Made by a program: the position numbers and the translations under genes. Shown piece after piece: positions 8,709-13,063 of a stretch of DNA of 13,063 nucleotides (positions are counted from its first letter, which is position 1; each line of letters starts with the position of its first letter). The stretch is from Lamprobacter sp046541315 (lineage in GTDB: Bacteria; Pseudomonadota; Gammaproteobacteria; Chromatiales; Chromatiaceae): the NCBI RefSeq assembly GCF_046541315.1, contig NZ_JBKHDN010000064.1, forward strand, positions 1-13,063, read 5' to 3'. Below the pieces are notes generated by a model. The model saw only the letters and a program-made list of their open reading frames with translations, was not told where the DNA came from and searched no databases.

Positions 8709-9014
8709 ATGTCGACAATCCATGTTGCTCGCCCCCACCGCCTTGGCCTTGACGCCGCTCGGGCCGAGATCGAGCGCATCGCCACACGGGTGCGCGACGA
8801 GTACGGCGCCGACTATCACTGGGAAGGCGATGTGCTCCATTTCAATCGCTCGGGGATCGGAGGCCTGCTCGCGCTCGCCGACGACTCCATGGATCTGCGG
8901 ATCGACCTCGGGCTGCTGAGCCCGATGAAGGCGCAGATCGAAGCGCGTCTGACGGACAAGATCGATGAGGTCCTGGCCCGTTACGCGGCCGAAACCGCCG
9001 TCACCGAGAGCTGA
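8709..9014 (+). CDS. Polyhydroxyalkanoic acid system family protein
   Basis: A 101-residue soluble protein starting MSTIHVARPHRLGLDAAR and continuing with YHWEGDVLHFNRSGIGG. This pattern (an 'H.LG...A' helix, then W-x-G-D-x-L-x-F and a short beta sheet) is that of the PHA granule-region family (PHA_gran_rgn), small proteins often encoded near polyhydroxyalkanoate genes, with no established biochemical role. A helical C-terminus (MKAQIEARLTDKIDEVL) would suit oligomerisation. GAGG at 8699-8702, six bases before the ATG, supports the start. No phaC, phaB or phasin gene is in the window, so the association with PHA rests on family membership alone. It begins 30 bases after the transposase gene and could be read from its transcript. 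Confidence 0.8.
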   Translation: MSTIHVARPHRLGLDAARAEIERIATRVRDEYGADYHWEGDVLHFNRSGIGGLLALADDSMDLRIDLGLLSPMKAQIEARLTDKIDEVLARYAAETAVTES

Positions 9015-9233
9015 TCGAGAGGTTCGCGAAAGATCAGGACATTTCTGAGAAAAGCGTTCGATCACACTGACTGAAAAGCTCTTTTTGATCAAGCGCCCCT
9101 TGTTTTTAGGCGCTGCTTCTCCTACCCTTGGAGCGGATAGGTTCAGAGCGCGGACGCAACAGGCATCGAGGCGCAGTCGATGAGCGGTCTAGAGAGCAGC
9201 GATCGAGAAGACAGCGGTTTGGAGGAGCCAGGG
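9015..9233 (+). other. AT-richer spacer with imperfect repeat and weak hairpin
   Basis: No gene is evident here apart from a possible N-terminal extension of the hydrolase from an ATG at 9180. Two imperfect direct copies of GATCA...CTGA(g)AAAAGC occur at 9032-9055 and 9060-9079, and a third GATCA at 9087. A six-base stem AGCGCC/GGCGCT (9092-9097 with 9109-9114) has an 11-base loop containing five T residues. It may act as a weak terminator for the upstream pair. The base composition is visibly lower in GC than its neighbours. I see no convincing promoter hexamers for the hydrolase gene. Confidence 0.4.
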
Positions 9234-10169
9234 ATGTGGGGAGCTCATCGCGCAGACGCTGGCAGCGCCGGCCTGCACCTCGATCGCCGCCGGTTCATCG
9301 CCACGCTTGGCGGGGCCGCCGCGTCCGTGCTGCTCGGCGCTCCAAGACCAAGCGTGGCGGCGACCTCCCCCCTGGAGAGCCAATTGGTCCGGCTGGTCAA
9401 GCAACAGCGCGTGCAGGGGCTGATCCGCGCCGACGAGCAAACCTCCTGGTCGATCTATGACTTCACCTCGGCGCGGAAGCTGGTCTCGATCAACGAGGCG
9501 GTACCCCGCCAAGCCGCCAGCATGATCAAGCCCTTCATCGCGCAGGCCTTCTTCTACACCATGCAGGAGCAGGGCTCGCGGCTGCGCTATACCCCTAGCG
9601 TGCGCGAGACCATGGAGCGGATGATCCGCAACAGCAGCAATCCGGCAACGACCGAGCTGATGCAGCTGATCAGCCACTACAACGGCAACCATGGCCCCAA
9701 GGATGTCGAGTATGTGCTCAAGCGCCATGCGCCGGGCGTCTTCCAGCAGACCAGTATCGTCGAATATGTGCCGGCCAACGGCCGCACCTATCGCAATCTG
9801 GCCTCGGCACACGATTACAGCCGCTACCTCTGGGCGCTTTGGCACGACCGCATGCCGTATGCCCATGAGGTCCGGCGCATCATGGGACTCCCCAACCACA
9901 ATCGCATCACGCGCGGCGTCAACAACATCCCCTCGACGGTGCGCGTCTACCATAAGTCGGGCTCGACCGCGATGCTCTGCGGCGAGATGGGCATCATCGA
10001 GGCCCACGACCGTCTTGGCCGTCCCCGCCCCTACACCTTTATCGGCATCATCCAAAAGAGCCAACGCACCAACTACTACACCACCTGGATCACCAACCGC
10101 AGCAACACCCTCCGCGCGGTGTCGGGGCTGGTCTACGATTACATGCGCGATCAGCATCAGCTCGCCTGA
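9234..10169 (+). CDS. Exported serine hydrolase, class A beta-lactamase-like fold
   Basis: A 311-residue protein from the ATG at 9234, chosen because GGAGGAG (9221-9227) lies six bases upstream. An in-frame ATG at 9180 would give 329 residues but has a weaker site. DRRRFIATLGGAAASVLLGA (17-36), with A-x-A-like residues near 42, looks like a twin-arginine signal peptide. The penicillin-recognising triads are present: S96-M-I-K99 (nucleophile and general base), S134-S-N136 and K241-S-G243. I see no clear class A E166-x-x-L-N motif; the region before RTYRNLASAHDYSRYLW lacks it. A peptidase, esterase or penicillin-binding role is therefore as likely as antibiotic hydrolysis. Substrate unknown. 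It is convergent with dapB; the two stop codons are separated by one base. Confidence 0.85.
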   Translation: MWGAHRADAGSAGLHLDRRRFIATLGGAAASVLLGAPRPSVAATSPLESQLVRLVKQQRVQGLIRADEQTSWSIYDFTSARKLVSINEAVPRQAASMIKPFIAQAFFYTMQEQGSRLRYTPSVRETMERMIRNSSNPATTELMQLISHYNGNHGPKDVEYVLKRHAPGVFQQTSIVEYVPANGRTYRNLASAHDYSRYLWALWHDRMPYAHEVRRIMGLPNHNRITRGVNNIPSTVRVYHKSGSTAMLCGEMGIIEAHDRLGRPRPYTFIGIIQKSQRTNYYTTWITNRSNTLRAVSGLVYDYMRDQHQLA

Positions 10170-10170
10170 G

Positions 10171-10986
10171 CTACAGCTCGCGCAGCCCCAGCACATCCTG
10201 CATGTCGAACTGACCGCGCTCGCGCTCGGCGATCCAGCGCGCAGCGCGACAGGCACCGCGCGCGAAGGTCATGCGGCTGCTCGCCTTGTGCGCGATCTCG
10301 ACCCGCTCGCCATCGGCGGCGAACCAGACGCTGTGCTCGCCCACCGTATCCCCGGCGCGGATGGTCTCGAAACCGATGGTCTGGCGCTCACGGGCGCCGG
10401 TGTGGCCCTGCCGGCCGTAAACCGCGACCTCGCCGAGGTCGCGCCCGAGGGCCTCGGCAATCACCTCGCCCATGCGTAACGCCGTGCCGGAGGGCGCGTC
10501 GACCTTGTGCCGGTGATGCGCCTCGATGATCTCGATATCGACATCGTCGCCCATCACCCGCGCCGCCAGATCGAGCAGCTTGAAGCACAGATTCACGCCC
10601 ACGCTCATGTTCGGCGCCAGCACCAGGGCGATGTCGATCGCCGCCTCGCTGACCGCCTCGCGCTGATCCGGCGTCAGCCCGGTGGTGCCGATCACCATGC
10701 GGCAGCGGGCGTCGCGGCACAACTCCAGGTGATGCATGGTCGCGCGCGGCGTGCTGAAATCGATCAGCACATCGAAATCGGCCAGCACCTCGTCGAGGTC
10801 GGGGCGCACCGGGGCGCCGATCGGCCCGATGCCCGCGAGTTCGCCGGCATCGACACCGACCAAGGTGCTCTGTGATTGCTCGGTCGCGGCAGTGACGCGT
10901 AGACCCTCGGTGGCATGTGCGGCGCTGATCAGGGTGCGGCCCATGCGGCCGCCTGCGCCCGCCACCGCGACACGAATCGGTTCCAT
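10171..10986 (-). CDS. dapB: 4-hydroxy-tetrahydrodipicolinate reductase
   Basis: NAD(P)H-dependent enzyme of the diaminopimelate/lysine pathway, cytoplasmic; 271 residues (E. coli 273). The Rossmann motif VAVAGAGGRMGRTL (6-19) binds the dinucleotide. DFSTPRA and GTTGLT follow. The signature EAHHRHKVDAPSGTAL carries H157 and K161, equivalent to the E. coli catalytic H159 and K163. The C-terminal part (from ~215) holds the helix seen in all family members. GGGAG (10994-10998) seven bases before the ATG sets the start. It begins 15 bases after dnaJ ends, so it is very likely on the dnaJ transcript, an order also seen in related gammaproteobacteria. Confidence 0.97.
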   Translation of the reverse strand: MEPIRVAVAGAGGRMGRTLISAAHATEGLRVTAATEQSQSTLVGVDAGELAGIGPIGAPVRPDLDEVLADFDVLIDFSTPRATMHHLELCRDARCRMVIGTTGLTPDQREAVSEAAIDIALVLAPNMSVGVNLCFKLLDLAARVMGDDVDIEIIEAHHRHKVDAPSGTALRMGEVIAEALGRDLGEVAVYGRQGHTGARERQTIGFETIRAGDTVGEHSVWFAADGERVEIAHKASSRMTFARGACRAARWIAERERGQFDMQDVLGLREL

Positions 10987-11001
10987 CGCTGTTCTCCCGG
11001 G

Positions 11002-12141
11002 CTAGAGCCCCATCTTTTCGAAAAAGTGCTTGACGCCGTCGAGCCAGGAACTCGACTGCGGACTGTGGTGCTTGCCGCCGGCGCTGACGCTCTCCTCGAA
11101 TTCGCGCAGCAGTTCCTTCTGGCGCTCGGTCAGATTGACCGGGATCTCGACGACCACGCGACACAGCAGATCGCCCACCGGACCGCCGCGCACCGGCTTC
11201 ACGCCCTTGCCGCGCATGCGGAACAGCTTACCGGTTTGGGTTCCGGCCGGCACCTTGAGCACCACCTTGCCGTTCAAGGTCGGCACCTCGATCTCGCCGC
11301 CGAGCGCGGCAGTGACGACGCTGATCGGCACCTCGCAGAACAGGTGGCTGTCCTCGCGCTTGAAGATCGGATGCTCCTGGACCACGATCTGCACATAGAG
11401 ATCGCCCGCCATGCCGCCATGCTCGCTCGGCTCGCCCTCGCCGGCGAGGCGGATGCGGTCGCCGGTGTCGACGCCCGCCGGCACCTTGACCGAGAGCGTT
11501 TTCTCCTCTTTCAGGCGACCGGCGCCACGGCAATACCGGCAGGGCTCCTCGATCACCTTGCCGGTGCCGCGACACTCGGGACAGGTCTGCTGGATCGAGA
11601 AGAAGCCCTGCTGCATGCGCACCTGGCCCATGCCGTGACAGGTGGGACAATCCTTCGGGCTGGTGCCGGGCTTGGCGCCGCTGCCGCCGCAGTGATGACA
11701 TTCCACCGTGGTCGGGATGCGGATCTTGACCTCCTTGCCAGTGACCGCCTCCTCCAGCGTCAGCGAGAGGTCGTAGCGCAGATCGGCGCCGCGCGCGGTA
11801 CGCCGGCCACCGCCGCGACCGCCGCCGAAGATGTCGCCGAAGACATCGCCGAAGATGTCGGAGAAACCGCCGCCCGCGAAGTCACCCGGACCGCCGCCAC
11901 CGAAACCGCCTTGGCCACTGACGCCGGCATGGCCGAACTGATCGTAGGCGCTGCGCTTGCGGGCATCGGTGAGGACGTCGTGCGCCTCCTTGGCTTCCTT
12001 GAACTTGGCAAGCGCTTCGGCATCATCCGGGTTGCGATCCGGATGGTATTTCATGGCGAGACGCCGAAACGCCTTCTTGATGTCCTGCTCACTGGCATTT
12101 CGGCTCAGGCCGAGGACGTCGTAGTAATCGCGCTGGGACAT
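11002..12141 (-). CDS. dnaJ: Chaperone protein DnaJ (Hsp40)
   Basis: Co-chaperone that delivers unfolded clients to DnaK and stimulates its ATPase; 379 residues, normal length. It has a J domain (1-70) with HPD at 33-35, a Gly/Phe-rich linker (~75-125, with repeated SDIFGDVFGDIFGG), and four CxxCxGxG zinc modules: CHHCGGSG (C148), CPTCHGMG, CPECRGTG and CRYCRGAG (C201). Two beta-sandwich client-binding domains and a C-terminal dimerisation part follow. The start MSQRDYYDVLGL is fixed by family alignment, yet no purine-rich ribosome site precedes the ATG (upstream bases GACCGATTACGCGA), unlike most genes here. dnaK lies 140 bases upstream with a terminator-like hairpin between; dapB follows at 15 bases. 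Confidence 0.98.
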   Translation of the reverse strand: MSQRDYYDVLGLSRNASEQDIKKAFRRLAMKYHPDRNPDDAEALAKFKEAKEAHDVLTDARKRSAYDQFGHAGVSGQGGFGGGGPGDFAGGGFSDIFGDVFGDIFGGGRGGGRRTARGADLRYDLSLTLEEAVTGKEVKIRIPTTVECHHCGGSGAKPGTSPKDCPTCHGMGQVRMQQGFFSIQQTCPECRGTGKVIEEPCRYCRGAGRLKEEKTLSVKVPAGVDTGDRIRLAGEGEPSEHGGMAGDLYVQIVVQEHPIFKREDSHLFCEVPISVVTAALGGEIEVPTLNGKVVLKVPAGTQTGKLFRMRGKGVKPVRGGPVGDLLCRVVVEIPVNLTERQKELLREFEESVSAGGKHHSPQSSSWLDGVKHFFEKMGL

Positions 12142-12174
12142 TCGCGTAATCGGTCAGTCGTTGGGAAACAGAAA

Positions 12175-12187
12175 TCCGCATCGCGGA
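12175..12187. repeat. Small inverted repeat before dnaJ
   Basis: TCCGC-ATC-GCGGA, a five-base stem with a three-base loop, 34-46 bases upstream of the dnaJ ATG. It is in the leader that any dnaJ-specific transcript would carry. May be chance. Confidence 0.25.
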
Positions 12188-12200
12188 ACGCTCGGATCAT

Positions 12201-12240
12201 CGAAAACGAAACGGCGCGTGAGCAAGCGCCCACACGCCGT
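12201..12240 (-). terminator. Strong hairpin plus T-rich tail after dnaK
   Basis: On the minus strand the 30 bases 12240-12211 fold into a 13-pair stem (ACGGCGTGTGGGC pairing with GCTCACGCGCCGT, two G-U pairs) closed by a four-base loop GCTT. TTCGTTTTCG follows at 12210-12201. This is the form of a rho-independent terminator or attenuator. A second, weaker stem (CGCCTG/CAGGCG, 12241-12261) lies just before it in transcript order. It should reduce dnaJ-dapB expression relative to dnaK. Confidence 0.7.
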
Positions 12241-12281
12241 CGCCTGGCCGCAGCACAGGCGCTTGGGGCATGGCGCGCGGC

Positions 12282-13063
<782 letters not shown>

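Noticed and set aside
9189..10256. 355-codon minus-strand frame opposite the hydrolase
   Set aside because: The plus strand carries SxxK, SxN, KSG and a signal peptide; the minus frame has only low-complexity Ala/Val/Asp/His content.
11810..11920. Tandem-repeat appearance in dnaJ (GATGTCGCCGAAGA-like units)
   Set aside because: It is explained by the Gly/Phe-rich linker of DnaJ (SDIFGDVFGDIFGG), a normal feature of the family.

Overview
The window looks like chromosomal housekeeping DNA from a high-GC gammaproteobacterium. A purple sulfur bacterium (Chromatiaceae/Chromatiales) is my best guess, based on overall GC, the E. coli-like forms of DnaE, RF2, LysS and DapB, the dnaK-dnaJ-dapB order, and a PHA-granule family protein. 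The genus cannot be fixed from the sequence alone.

Left part (1-7802), all on the minus strand and therefore read right to left: prfB (peptide release factor 2, with the +1 programmed frameshift), lysS (lysyl-tRNA synthetase), a TVP38/DedA-like membrane protein, a 330-base scar, dnaE (replicative DNA polymerase III alpha subunit, TTG start), an unlisted 43-residue zinc-ribbon-like microprotein whose ends overlap both neighbours, and the start of a membrane-anchored protein, possibly a c5-type cytochrome, cut by the window edge. The scar holds a broken Phd/YefM-type antitoxin remnant, a short orphan coding-like stretch and a good candidate dnaE promoter.

Middle (7803-10169), plus strand: a divergent promoter region, a stand-alone REP-associated (Y1/HUH) transposase, a short polyhydroxyalkanoic-acid-system protein, an AT-richer spacer with imperfect repeats, and an exported serine beta-lactamase-like hydrolase with a twin-arginine-type leader.

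Right part (10171-13063), minus strand: dnaK (C-terminal 259 residues only), a spacer with a strong terminator-like hairpin, dnaJ and dapB. dnaK and dnaJ form the Hsp70 chaperone pair. dapB (lysine/diaminopimelate pathway) follows dnaJ by 15 bases and ends one base from the convergent hydrolase gene.

I see no rRNA, tRNA, CRISPR array or complete insertion sequence with ends. I also see no convincing new multi-gene system. The observations most worth checking are the dnaE-coupled zinc-ribbon microprotein, the terminator between dnaK and dnaJ, the antitoxin scar, and the lone transposase.
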